In this document: piece by piece, positions 8,093 to 15,561 of the stretch
Numbering within the stretch: the first letter of the stretch is position 1
Layout: each line of letters opens with the position of its first letter
NCBI GenBank assembly: GCA_905213875.1
Contig: CAJMJN010000021.1
Coordinates: forward strand, 1 to 27,699
DNA length: 27,699 nucleotides
Origin: an uncultured Clostridium sp.
Lineage (GTDB): Bacteria; Bacillota; Clostridia; TANB77; CAG-508
Direction of reading: 5' to 3'
The notes under the pieces: generated by a model
Seen by the model: the letters and a program-made list of their open reading frames with translations, nothing else
The model's database searches: none
Told to the model about the DNA's origin: nothing
Program-made: the position numbers and the translations under genes

Positions 8093-8150
8093 ATAAAAAG
8101 CTTTATTCGAATTTTACTAAAAAGTAATTCAAAAAAGCTTTTTATTTTTA
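8093..8150 (+). terminator. Terminator after the HIT gene
   Basis: The arms ATAAAAAGCTTT (8093-8104) and AAAGCTTTTTAT (8134-8145) pair perfectly. A nested hairpin lies between them, and a T-rich tail follows. Confidence 0.75.
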
Positions 8151-8219
8151 TATAATTTGTAAAATATTAAACTAAAATATTAAAACTAAAACAATTCTCT
8201 TTATTTTTATTAATGCATA

Positions 8220-8228
8220 TGTTATAAT
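8220..8228 (+). promoter_or_regulatory. Extended -10 promoter of the sortase gene
   Basis: TGT followed by TATAAT (8223-8228) is an extended -10. The -35 region has no good match to TTGACA. The start codon follows about 35 nt later. Confidence 0.5.
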
Positions 8229-8262
8229 AATAATAGTTGAAGTTTGTACGGAGGTAAAAGAA

Positions 8263-8925
8263 ATGTTTGAAAGTAGATATAGTAAAGTATTAACAGTTAT
8301 ATTAGTTATAGTAATTATAGCAATAATAGGTTTGCTAGGATTTTTAGGATTTGAATATTATCAAAATTATGTATTATCAAATGATGCAGCTAAAGAAGTA
8401 GACAATTTTAATGGTGAAGTTGGAGCAAATGATAATACCACAGAACAAACAAATACAACAAATGATACAAACCCATTTGATCAAATAACAAGTAATACAA
8501 CAAGTTCAAGTTCAGGAACAAAAAGAACATATAAGGGATTTGGAATGTTAGGAACAATGGAAATACCTGCAACTAAATTTAAATATCCAGTATTAGAAAA
8601 AGTAACAAAAAAATCAATTGAAACAGCAGTAGCATTTCAATGGGGAGCTGGATTAAACCAACCAGGAAATTCAGTAATAATAGGACATAATTATAGAAAT
8701 GGTATGTTTTTCTCTAACAATAAAAAATTAAAAAATGGAGATAAAATATACATAACAGATAATTCAGGAAAAAAATTAACATATACAATATATGATAAAT
8801 TTGAGACATCTGATACAGATACATCATTCTATCAAAGAGATACAGAAGGAAAGGCAGAAATCACATTATCAACTTGTACAGATGATAGTAAAGCAAGACT
8901 AATAATTCTTGCAAAAGCCGAATAA
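8263..8925 (+). CDS. Sortase (cysteine transpeptidase), single-pass membrane protein
   Basis: Sortases cleave a C-terminal sorting signal of exported proteins and join them to the cell wall or to pilin subunits. The catalytic residues are visible: His142 in VIIGHNY, Cys205 in LSTC, and Arg212 in ARLIILAK. The N-terminal hydrophobic segment (~9-30) anchors the enzyme, followed by a long Asn/Thr-rich low-complexity linker (~50-88) and then the beta-barrel domain starting near GFGMLGTMEIPA. The 220-aa length and the TLSTC motif suggest a class D/E-type enzyme, but I cannot assign the class firmly. A GGAGG site precedes the ATG. It is monocistronic, bounded by terminators. No LPXTG substrate was recognised in this window. 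Confidence 0.93.
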   Translation: MFESRYSKVLTVILVIVIIAIIGLLGFLGFEYYQNYVLSNDAAKEVDNFNGEVGANDNTTEQTNTTNDTNPFDQITSNTTSSSSGTKRTYKGFGMLGTMEIPATKFKYPVLEKVTKKSIETAVAFQWGAGLNQPGNSVIIGHNYRNGMFFSNNKKLKNGDKIYITDNSGKKLTYTIYDKFETSDTDTSFYQRDTEGKAEITLSTCTDDSKARLIILAKAE

Positions 8926-8984
8926 ATAATTTTTAGAACAAAGTAAAAAATCATTAAAAGTATAATTTTAAAATAAGAAAAATC

Positions 8985-9020
8985 AATAAAGGAATTTTTG
9001 CAAATTCCTTTATTTTTTTA
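8985..9020 (+). terminator. Terminator after the sortase gene
   Basis: Perfect 13-bp arms AATAAAGGAATTT (8985-8997) and AAATTCCTTTATT (9002-9014) have a 4-nt loop and are followed by a T run. Confidence 0.9.
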
Positions 9021-9031
9021 TTAAAATTGTA

Positions 9032-9037
9032 TATAAT
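9032..9037 (+). promoter_or_regulatory. -10 element of a probable ligA promoter
   Basis: TATAAT stands between the sortase terminator and ligA, about 50 nt before the start codon. No convincing -35 element is seen 16-18 nt upstream. Confidence 0.4.
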
Positions 9038-9085
9038 AAGACCAGTTTTAATAATAAAAAAATAGCAAATTAAGAGGTGCTTAAG

Positions 9086-11083
9086 ATGAAGAAAAATGAA
9101 GCTAAACAGCGAATAAAAGAATTAAGAAAAAAAACAGAATATTATGCAGGAAAATATTATGATGATGATAAACCAGAAATATCAGACTTCGAGTATGATA
9201 TGTTAATGGTAGAATTACGAAATTTGGAAAAAGAATTCCCAGAATTTAAATCTAAAGAATCATTAACTCAAAAAGTTGGTGGACATGTAAAAGAAGGATT
9301 TGAAAAAGTAACACATGAAGTACCATTACAAAGTTTACAAGATGTATTCAGTATAGAAGAAGTGGAAGAATATGTTAATAAAATAAACGAAAAAGCAGAA
9401 GAAAACGAAATACAAAATAAAACATATGTAGTAGAAACAAAAATAGATGGATTATCAGCAGCATTAGAATATAAAAACGGAAAATTTGTAAGAGGAGCAA
9501 CAAGAGGAAACGGACTAGTTGGTGAAGACGTAACAGAAAATTTAAAAACAGTAAAAACAATTCCAATGGAAATAAATGAAAATATAGATATAACAGTTAG
9601 AGGAGAAGTTTTTATAAGTAAAAAAGATTTTGAAAAAATGAACCAAGAAAGAGAAGAAAATGAAGAAGAATTATTTGCAAATGCAAGAAATGCAGCAGCA
9701 GGTTCATTAAGACAATTAGATAGTAAAATAACTAAAAAAAGACCACTAGATATTTATATTTTTAATGTTCAAAAAATAGAAGGAAAAAAATTTAATTCAC
9801 ACTTTGAAGAACTAGAATATTTGGCAAAATTAGGATTTAATGTTAATCCTGTACGTATTGCTTGTCACAGTATGGAAGAAATAGAAAAAGCAATAAAGAA
9901 AATAGGAGATGACAGAGAAAACTTGACATTTGGAATAGATGGAGCAGTTGTAAAAGTCGATGACTTGAATTTTAGAGAGATTTTAGGAACAACAGCTAAA
10001 ACTCCAAGATGGGCAGTTGCATATAAATACCCACCAGAAACTAAAGAAACAATTGTAAAAGATATTATTTGTCAAGTAGGAAGAACAGGTGTAATAACTC
10101 CAATGGCAATTTTAGAACCAGTGGTAGTTGCAGGTTCTAAGATATCAAAAACAACATTACACAACGAAGACTTTATAAAAGAAAAAGGTTTAAAAATTGG
10201 AGATACAGTAGTAATACAAAAAGCAGGAGATGTAATTCCAGAAATAGTAAAAGTAGTTGTAGAAAAAAGAACAGGAAAAGAAAAAGACTTTGAGATGCAA
10301 AAAGTATGTCCTGTGTGTGGTGCAGAGGCTGTAAGAGAAGAAGGAGAAGCTGCGGTTAGATGTACAGGGATAGAATGTCCAGCTAAATTATTTAGAAATT
10401 TAGTTCATTTTGTATCAAGAGAAGCAATGAATATAGATGGATTAGGAGAATCTATAATAAAACAATTACTAGATAAAAATTTAATTAGTAATATGGCAGA
10501 CATATATACTCTACAATTTGAAGAAATTGCATCATTAAAGAAAAATGGTCAAAAATTTGCATCAAATTTGGTAAACAGTATAAATGCAAGTAAGCAAAAT
10601 GATTTATCAAGATTAATAACAGCTTTTGGAATAAGACATGTAGGAACTAAAGCTGCTAAAATATTGGCTAAGAAATATAAAAATATAGATAACTTAATTA
10701 ATGCGACTTCAGAAGAATTGGCATTAATAGATGATATAGGACCAATAGTTGCAAATAGTATAAGAGAATTTTTCTTACAAGATCAAACAATAGACTTAAT
10801 AAATAAGTTAAAAGAAGCGGGAGTAAATATGGAACATGAAGAAGAAATGATAGACAACAGATTTGATGGAAAAATATTTGTATTAACAGGAAGTCTAGAA
10901 AACTATACAAGAAAAGAAGCAGGAGATTTAATAGAAAAATTTGGTGGAAAAGTTTCTGGTTCTGTATCTAAAAAAACCGATTATTTGTTAGCTGGAGAAG
11001 ATGCAGGAAGTAAATTAATAAAAGCGCAAGGCCTTGGAATAACAATACTAACAGAAAATGAATTTAGTGATATGATAAAATAA
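9086..11083 (+). CDS. ligA: NAD+-dependent DNA ligase
   Basis: Seals nicks in replication and repair using NAD+. The start is placed at ATG 9086, not the in-frame GTG at 9077, because AAGAGG (9072-9077) overlaps the GTG but is well spaced for the ATG; this gives 665 aa, the normal family length. The domains are in standard order: Ia helices with YYDDDKPEISDFEYD (24-38), the adenylation domain with the nucleophile Lys119 in KIDG, an OB fold (VGRTGVITPMAILEPV), a Cys4 zinc finger (C408, C411, C426, C431), helix-hairpin-helix repeats (IDDIGPIVANSI), and a C-terminal BRCT domain (FDGKIFVLTGSL to the end). A 79-aa ORF follows after 10 nt. Confidence 0.97.
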   Translation: MKKNEAKQRIKELRKKTEYYAGKYYDDDKPEISDFEYDMLMVELRNLEKEFPEFKSKESLTQKVGGHVKEGFEKVTHEVPLQSLQDVFSIEEVEEYVNKINEKAEENEIQNKTYVVETKIDGLSAALEYKNGKFVRGATRGNGLVGEDVTENLKTVKTIPMEINENIDITVRGEVFISKKDFEKMNQEREENEEELFANARNAAAGSLRQLDSKITKKRPLDIYIFNVQKIEGKKFNSHFEELEYLAKLGFNVNPVRIACHSMEEIEKAIKKIGDDRENLTFGIDGAVVKVDDLNFREILGTTAKTPRWAVAYKYPPETKETIVKDIICQVGRTGVITPMAILEPVVVAGSKISKTTLHNEDFIKEKGLKIGDTVVIQKAGDVIPEIVKVVVEKRTGKEKDFEMQKVCPVCGAEAVREEGEAAVRCTGIECPAKLFRNLVHFVSREAMNIDGLGESIIKQLLDKNLISNMADIYTLQFEEIASLKKNGQKFASNLVNSINASKQNDLSRLITAFGIRHVGTKAAKILAKKYKNIDNLINATSEELALIDDIGPIVANSIREFFLQDQTIDLINKLKEAGVNMEHEEEMIDNRFDGKIFVLTGSLENYTRKEAGDLIEKFGGKVSGSVSKKTDYLLAGEDAGSKLIKAQGLGITILTENEFSDMIK

Positions 11084-11093
11084 AGGAGGAAAT

Positions 11094-11333
11094 ATGGAAG
11101 ATTATACTTTTGAAAAAATGTGGGTAGATTTAAGAGATGGATATCAAATATATTACACATATGTTGGAAATAGATACTTATTATTTAAAACAGCAGAAAA
11201 TTGCTATACACAAAAATTATTATCAGAACACAAAAGAAATCCACAACCACGAATGACAATGCTTACACTAAAAAGAGTAAAAGAAATTTTTCCATTTATG
11301 GAAGATATAGAATATAAGATTGCAAATGACTGA
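11094..11333 (+). CDS. Small conserved-looking protein of unknown function (79 aa)
   Basis: I do not recognise this protein. It is supported as a gene by a strong AAAGGAGG site just before the ATG, its position 10 nt after ligA, and codon use like its neighbours. The sequence is soluble, with a mixed, folded-looking composition rich in aromatic residues (MWVDLRDGYQIYYTYVGNRY) and a basic Pro-containing middle (HKRNPQPRMTML). There is no signal peptide, membrane helix or cysteine cluster. The position suggests translation coupled to ligA; whether it works with the ligase is unknown. Confidence 0.7.
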   Translation: MEDYTFEKMWVDLRDGYQIYYTYVGNRYLLFKTAENCYTQKLLSEHKRNPQPRMTMLTLKRVKEIFPFMEDIEYKIAND

Positions 11334-11361
11334 AAAGTAAAGGCATGTAAATAGAAAAGTG

Positions 11362-11390
11362 TTGAAATATCAATTACTTGTCAATATAAA
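11362..11390 (+). promoter_or_regulatory. Promoter of the SanA/YdcF-like gene
   Basis: TTGAAA at 11362-11367 and TATAAA at 11385-11390 have a 17-nt spacer. The predicted leader is very short (about 10 nt) but just holds an AAAGGA ribosome site. Confidence 0.55.
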
Positions 11391-11407
11391 ATAAAAGGAA
11401 TAATGAA

Positions 11408-12082
11408 ATGGATAAAAAAAGAAATATAAATAGAATGATAAAAATTATGATTATAGGTATTATAATTTTAATGATTGCTATATTTAGTTTGAATATTTAT
11501 GTAGTAAATAGTACAAAAAATGAAATTGTTAAAGAGGAAAATGTTTCGAATATAGAGGGTGTAGACTGTATATTAATATTAGGTGCAGGAATATGGGGAG
11601 ATAAGCCAAGCCCTATGCTAGAAGATAGACTAAAAGAGGGAATTACATTATATAAGAAAGGAACAACAAAAAAGATTATTATGAGTGGAGATCATAGTAG
11701 AGAAGACTATGATGAAGTAAAAATAATGAAAGAATATGCTGAAAGTGAAGGGGTTCCTTCAGAAGATATATTTATGGATCATGCAGGTTTTTCTTCATAT
11801 GATAGTGTATATAGAGCAAAAGAAATATTTGGAGTACAAAATATGATTATAGTAACACAAAAATATCACTTATATAGGTCATTATATATAGCAAAAAAAT
11901 TAGGAATAGAAGCATATGGAATTGAGTCAAATCTAAGAATTTATCCAGGACAAGTCTTTAGAGAAATAAGAGAAATTTTAGCAAGAGATAAAGACTATTT
12001 TAAGTGTATAATGAAACCAGAAGCAAGCATAATGGGAGAAAAAATATCATTAGATGGAAGCGGAGATATAACTAATGATTAA
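11408..12082 (+). CDS. SanA/YdcF-like (DUF218) membrane protein
   Basis: A 224-aa protein with one N-terminal membrane helix (~11-32) and an extracytoplasmic-facing DUF218 domain. Family signatures are present: ILILGAGIWGD (55-65), IMSGDHS (91-97) and the VTQKYHLYRSLYIAKKLG stretch (~149-166), whose His and Arg are typical conserved residues. Related proteins (SanA, ElyC, YdcF) affect envelope barrier function and cell-wall precursor metabolism, but the biochemical activity is not settled, and I claim only family membership. The C-terminal 25 residues (ISLDGSGDITND) are polar and unusual for the family core. It has its own promoter and precedes folD by about 130 nt. Confidence 0.85.
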   Translation: MDKKRNINRMIKIMIIGIIILMIAIFSLNIYVVNSTKNEIVKEENVSNIEGVDCILILGAGIWGDKPSPMLEDRLKEGITLYKKGTTKKIIMSGDHSREDYDEVKIMKEYAESEGVPSEDIFMDHAGFSSYDSVYRAKEIFGVQNMIIVTQKYHLYRSLYIAKKLGIEAYGIESNLRIYPGQVFREIREILARDKDYFKCIMKPEASIMGEKISLDGSGDITND

Positions 12083-12169
12083 TATTAAAACTGGAAAATA
12101 TTTTTATAGAGGTAATAGGTTTATAGGTAAATCCTTTATTAAAAACCTAAATATATTATACAAGGAGAT

Positions 12170-12208
12170 ATGAAAACTGGTATTATTTGTCAGTATTTCG
12201 TAGAGTAA
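12170..12208 (+). CDS. Possible 12-codon leader peptide upstream of folD
   Basis: ATG at 12170 opens a 12-codon frame (MKTGIICQYFVE) that ends 2 nt before the folD ATG. AAGGAG at 12162-12167 lies upstream but only 2 nt from this ATG, closer than ideal. FolD itself has just a weak AGAG site, so coupling through this leader is plausible. It could equally be a chance ORF. Confidence 0.3.
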   Translation: MKTGIICQYFVE

Positions 12209-12210
12209 CA

Positions 12211-13074
12211 ATGGCTGAAATAATTGATGGTAAAAAATTAGCAAAAAAAATAAGAGAAGAACTAAAAATTAAATGTGATGAATTAAAACAAAAAGGGATA
12301 TATCCTAAACTAGCAGTTATAATGGTTGGCAATAATCCAGCTTCAAAAGTATATGTACGAAATAAAAGTAATGCATGTGCAGATGTTGGAGTAGAATATG
12401 TAGAATATTTATTAGAGGAAAATATAGAACAAGAAGAATTAATAGAACTAATAAAAAAACTAAATGAAGATAAAACAATAAATGGTATCTTATTGCAAAG
12501 TCCAATACCTATGCATTTAGATATAAACGAAGCATTTAAAACAATTACATATATAAAAGATGTTGATGGATTTAGTCCAGCAAGTGTAGGAAAATTATGC
12601 ATAGGAGAAGATACTTTTATTTCATGTACACCATATGGAGTAATGAAAATGCTAGAAGAATATAATATTGACTTAAATGGTAAACATGTGGTAATATTGG
12701 GGAGAAGTAATATAGTTGGAAAACCATTAATACAATGTTGTTTACAAAAAAATGCAACTGTAACAATTTGTCATTCAAAGACACAAAAGCTAGAAGAAAT
12801 AACAAAACAAGCAGATGTATTAATATCAGCAATAGGACAACCAGAATTTGTAAAAAATGATATGATAAAAGATAAGGCAGTAGTAATAGATGTTGGAATC
12901 AACAGAAATAAAGATGGAAAACTAGTTGGAGATGTTGATTTTGAAAATGTAAAAGAAAAAGCTAGTTATATAACTCCGGTTCCAGGCGGAGTTGGTCCAA
13001 TGACAATTGCAATGCTGATGAATAATGTAATAAAAGCTGCAGAAGAACAAACAAAGAAAAAATCAAATTTATAA
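12211..13074 (+). CDS. folD: Bifunctional methylenetetrahydrofolate dehydrogenase/methenyltetrahydrofolate cyclohydrolase
   Basis: Interconverts 5,10-methylene-, 5,10-methenyl- and 10-formyl-tetrahydrofolate using NADP+, feeding purine and formyl-Met-tRNA synthesis. Catalytic residues are visible: Tyr48 and Lys52 in YVRNK, Gln97 in LLQSPIP, and DVDG at 118-121. The Rossmann motif VILGRSNIVGKP and the C-terminal TPVPGGVGPMT are family signatures. I start it at ATG 12211 (287 aa, normal length, MAEIIDGKKLA); an in-frame TTG at 12187 would add eight residues without homology or a ribosome site. Upstream (12083-12169) lies an AT-rich leader with a nested hairpin (arms 12116-12122 and 12143-12149). 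Confidence 0.96.
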   Translation: MAEIIDGKKLAKKIREELKIKCDELKQKGIYPKLAVIMVGNNPASKVYVRNKSNACADVGVEYVEYLLEENIEQEELIELIKKLNEDKTINGILLQSPIPMHLDINEAFKTITYIKDVDGFSPASVGKLCIGEDTFISCTPYGVMKMLEEYNIDLNGKHVVILGRSNIVGKPLIQCCLQKNATVTICHSKTQKLEEITKQADVLISAIGQPEFVKNDMIKDKAVVIDVGINRNKDGKLVGDVDFENVKEKASYITPVPGGVGPMTIAMLMNNVIKAAEEQTKKKSNL

Positions 13075-13091
13075 AATATAATAAAATGGGG

Positions 13092-13115
13092 GCATTATTA
13101 ATAATGCTCTTTTTT
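13092..13115 (+). terminator. Terminator after folD, overlapping the 5' end of dprA
   Basis: GCATTA-TTAA-TAATGC (13092-13107) is a 6-bp hairpin followed by a T run to 13115. It overlaps the only conventional start codon available to dprA, so it may also attenuate dprA transcription. Confidence 0.65.
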
Positions 13116-14073
13116 GTGTAAGGAGATAATAAAAATAGAAAATATAGAAGAAAAAAAGTATTGGGTATGGATTACTTTAATAAATGGGTTAGGAATAAAA
13201 AAATTAAGGAAATTATTAGAAATATATAAGAAACCTAAAAATATGTTTAATTTGACGAAAAAGGAGCTATTAAATATATCAGGAATAAGTGGAAAAATTG
13301 TGGATAACATAATAAATGAGAAAACAAAAAATGAACTAAACAAGCACATAAAATATATGTTGAATAATAATATAGATATAATATCAATACAAGATAGTAA
13401 ATATCCGCAATTATTAAGGCAAATTTATGATCCGCCTATAGCATTATATATAAAAGGAAATAGAAAAATATTAAATGGAAATAATATTGCAATAATTGGA
13501 TGTAGAAATGCAAGTGAATATGGCAAAAAAGCATCAAAATACTTTTCATATAATTTGACAAAATGTGGATTAAACATAGTAAGTGGCTTGGCAAAAGGAA
13601 TTGACAGTTATTCGCATATGGGAAATATATGTGCTTTAACAGAAAAAAGTAATATTGAAATAGAAAAATTAGATGACAAAAGTATAAATAGTTGTAATAA
13701 TAATTATGGAAAAACAATAGCAGTTGTAGGAAATGGTTTAAATATAGTATATCCAAAAGAAAATCAGATTTTACAAGAGAAAATATTAGAATGTGGAGGA
13801 TGTATAATATCTGAATATCCATTAGGGACAAAACCAGAAAAAGCAAATTTTCCTGCTAGAAATAGAATAATAAGTGGAATATCTAAAGGAGTTTTAGTAA
13901 TTGAAGCACAAGAAAAAAGTGGAACATTAATAACTACTGATTTTGCACTAGAACAGGGAAGAGATGTATTTGTAGTACCTGGAAATATAAATTCGATTAA
14001 TTCGGTGGGAACAAATGAATTGATAAAACAAGGAGCTAAATTAGTAACAAACTATAAAGAAATTGAATATTAA
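13114..14073 (+). CDS. dprA: DNA-processing protein DprA/Smf
   Basis: DprA binds incoming single-stranded DNA and loads RecA during transformation. The N-terminal ~70 residues are a SAM/HhH-like region (GLGIKKLRKLLEIYKKPKNM, then ISGISGKIVDNII). The Rossmann-like DprA core follows: IAIIGCRNASEYGKKAS, IVSGLAKGIDSYSHMG, GNGLNIVYPKEN, SEYPLGTKPEKANFPARNRI and SGTLITTDFALEQGRDVFVVPG. An extra ~25-residue polar insert (EKSNIEIEKLDDKSINSCNN) precedes KTIAVVGNG. The C-terminal winged-helix domain of longer homologues is absent. The start is uncertain: the only in-frame ATG/GTG/TTG is TTG 13114, inside the terminator, while the good AAGGAG (13120-13125) points to an ATA at 13135. Competence genes are common in non-transformable bacteria too. 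Confidence 0.93.
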   Translation: MCKEIIKIENIEEKKYWVWITLINGLGIKKLRKLLEIYKKPKNMFNLTKKELLNISGISGKIVDNIINEKTKNELNKHIKYMLNNNIDIISIQDSKYPQLLRQIYDPPIALYIKGNRKILNGNNIAIIGCRNASEYGKKASKYFSYNLTKCGLNIVSGLAKGIDSYSHMGNICALTEKSNIEIEKLDDKSINSCNNNYGKTIAVVGNGLNIVYPKENQILQEKILECGGCIISEYPLGTKPEKANFPARNRIISGISKGVLVIEAQEKSGTLITTDFALEQGRDVFVVPGNINSINSVGTNELIKQGAKLVTNYKEIEY

Positions 14074-14176
14074 TTTTGCAACATATATGTGAATATTATG
14101 TCAATGATTTTGGATTATAATAATCTGGAAATAACATTTTAGTTTGTAGTTTGTTCATCACTGCTAATAAGTATTA

Positions 14177-14205
14177 TTGACTTAGAAGATAAAATATGTT
14201 AACAT
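14177..14205 (+). promoter_or_regulatory. Promoter of the 117-aa ORF
   Basis: TTGACT at 14177-14182 and TAACAT at 14200-14205 are 17 nt apart, with a TG one base before the -10 (extended -10). Confidence 0.5.
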
Positions 14206-14261
14206 AAATACGTAAGCAAATGCACAGCATGGATTCATTTTATAAAATGGAGGAATTTATT

Positions 14262-14615
14262 ATGAAAAAACGGTTGTATTTTGAAATCAAAGTAAAATCG
14301 AAAAATTCTGTAGGGACAGGAAGCATTATCTTAGAAAATCATGAATTTGTTGGAAATATTGGATTAGATTACTTAGAAGGAGATTTTGACAATAAAAGTG
14401 GTGTTCTATATTTAAAATGCAAAGATGGAATTACAAATGAAGTAAAAGAATATAAAACTTCAATAGATGAATTTGAAATTCCTGAAAAATATTTTCTAAA
14501 AAATAATAGAGAAGAAATATTATTGGAAATTTGTAATAAAGTTAATGATATGAATTTACAAAAAATATTTGAAGAAGATATAGAAAATGCTAAAAATCAT
14601 TTTCCTATAGAATAA
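14262..14615 (+). CDS. Hypothetical protein, 117 aa
   Basis: I do not recognise this protein. The start at ATG 14262 (MKKRLYFEIKVK) is chosen because TGGAGGA (14248-14254) is correctly spaced for it; the longer in-frame ATG at 14220 has no ribosome site. The protein is soluble. The first ~70 residues look like beta strands (VGTGSIILENHEFVGNIGLD, LEGDFDNKSGVLYLKCKDG) and the last ~45 are helical and acidic. It has its own promoter and a very strong terminator, so it is a genuine single-gene unit. No neighbour suggests a function. Confidence 0.75.
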   Translation: MKKRLYFEIKVKSKNSVGTGSIILENHEFVGNIGLDYLEGDFDNKSGVLYLKCKDGITNEVKEYKTSIDEFEIPEKYFLKNNREEILLEICNKVNDMNLQKIFEEDIENAKNHFPIE

Positions 14616-14671
14616 GAAAAATCCTCAAAATGAAAAAAGTTTAATTTCTTTTTCATTTTGAGGATTTTTTG
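14616..14671 (+). terminator. Long perfect hairpin terminator
   Basis: The left arm 14616-14636 and right arm 14649-14669 (core AATCCTCAAAATGAAAAA paired with its complement) form about 20 bp of near-perfect stem ending in T6. It insulates the 117-aa gene from the tRNA operon. Confidence 0.9.
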
Positions 14672-14786
14672 TTTGCAATTTTTTGGTAAATTGTAAAAGT
14701 TAAATCAAATTTGTAAAACTAAAATAGATTGTAAGATTAAAATAGAAAAAATAACACAATTTTTTATAGAAAAATGAAAAAAAGTA

Positions 14787-14815
14787 TTGACAATTATATT
14801 AAAATAGTTTATACT
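14787..14815 (+). promoter_or_regulatory. tRNA operon promoter
   Basis: A perfect TTGACA at 14787-14792 and TATACT at 14810-14815 with 17-nt spacing, 27 nt before the first tRNA. This is the strength expected for stable RNA genes. Confidence 0.85.
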
Positions 14816-14841
14816 TTAACTTGTCTTAAGCATAGACAAAT

Positions 14842-14918
14842 GCTCCCTTAGCTCAGTTGGTCAGAGCAACCGGCTCATAACCGGTGGGTCCAAGGTTCGA
14901 ATCCTTGAGGGAGCACCA
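14842..14918 (+). tRNA. tRNA with CAT anticodon (Met; lysidine-Ile possible)
   Basis: A 77-nt cloverleaf. The acceptor GCTCCCT pairs with AGGGAGC and CCA is encoded. The D arm is GCTC/GAGC, the anticodon stem ACCGG/CCGGT encloses CTCATAA, and the T arm carries GGTTCGAATCC. The anticodon is CAT. It is not the initiator type (no C1 mismatch or GGG/CCC anticodon stem), so elongator Met is the default. A tRNA-Ile whose C34 is changed to lysidine by TilS also carries CAT and cannot be excluded by eye. Confidence 0.93.
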
Positions 14919-14931
14919 TTTAATTTAATAT

Positions 14932-15017
14932 GGGTAGGTGGCCGAGTGGCTAAAGGCGGCAGACTGTAAATCTGTTCTCATTCGAGTACGAAGGTTCGAA
15001 TCCTTCCCTGCCCACCA
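14932..15017 (+). tRNA. tRNA-Tyr (GTA)
   Basis: An 86-nt class II tRNA with a long variable arm. The acceptor GGGTAGG pairs with CCTGCCC, the anticodon stem CAGACT...ATCTG encloses GTA, the T arm carries GGTTCGAATCC, and CCA is encoded. It follows tRNA-Met after 13 nt in the same transcript. Confidence 0.95.
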
Positions 15018-15046
15018 TAAAATACAAGAAATTGTATTTTATTTTT
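15017..15046 (+). terminator. Terminator of the tRNA operon
   Basis: AAAATACAA (15019-15027) and TTGTATTTT (15032-15040) pair around GAAA, followed by ATTTTTC. Confidence 0.8.
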
Positions 15047-15085
15047 CACCACAAAAACGAACAAAAGTTCTAAAAAGGGGCGAAA

Positions 15086-15469
15086 ATGAATTTTAAAACT
15101 AATAAGAAAAAAGGCAATTCTGGATTAGCAATGTCAATTGCATATTTTACAACTAATGGTTATACTGTTTCGATACCATTAAATGATACACAAGATTATG
15201 ATTTAATTATTGAAAAAAATAATGTATTGAGTACTGTACAAGTAAAAACAAGTGGATGTATAAGTAAAAGTAAAAATTATCAAGTTGCTTTAAAAAGTTG
15301 TGGAGGAACAAAAGGAAAAACATATAAAACTTTGATAGATACAGATATAGACTATTTGTTTATTTTATTAGAAAATAAAGATATTTATTTAATTCCAAAA
15401 GACATAATAAAAAATAAGACAACAATAAATATTTGCGATAAATATAAAAAATTTAAAGTTGAAATTTGA
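15086..15469 (+). CDS. PD-(D/E)XK endonuclease-like protein, group I intron/homing type
   Basis: A 127-residue protein whose first 60 residues fit the PDDEXK_5 family that includes the tRNA-intron homing enzyme I-Ssp6803I: a helix then GYTVSIP (25-31), the metal ligand Asp39 in YDLIIE, and QVK at 52-54 as the (Q/E)xK motif. The Glu often found in the first helix is not obvious (G13 region), so activity is uncertain. It begins 68 nt after tRNA-Tyr, just past the tRNA terminator, with a GGGGCG ribosome site and no clear promoter of its own. Neither flanking tRNA is interrupted by an intron. It could be a free-standing homing nuclease or a resident gene of unknown role. Confidence 0.7.
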   Translation: MNFKTNKKKGNSGLAMSIAYFTTNGYTVSIPLNDTQDYDLIIEKNNVLSTVQVKTSGCISKSKNYQVALKSCGGTKGKTYKTLIDTDIDYLFILLENKDIYLIPKDIIKNKTTINICDKYKKFKVEI

Positions 15470-15561
15470 TTATATAAAAGATTAATAGCTACAACTTTTT
15501 AGTTCTAAAAAAGTTATAACTTAATATAAATGTAATAAATATTTATATTGAGGTGATCTAT

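Noticed and set aside
12083..12210. Tetrahydrofolate riboswitch upstream of folD
   Set aside because: None of the conserved THF aptamer sequence is recognisable; only a small nested hairpin is present.
14842..15017. Attachment-site duplication at the tRNA 3' ends (integrative element)
   Set aside because: No integrase gene follows and no second copy of a tRNA 3' end is seen downstream within the window.
15470..15561. Hairpin AACTTTTTA/TAAAAAAGTT after the endonuclease-like gene, as a terminator
   Set aside because: The stem is weak and not followed by a T run, so I did not list it as a terminator.
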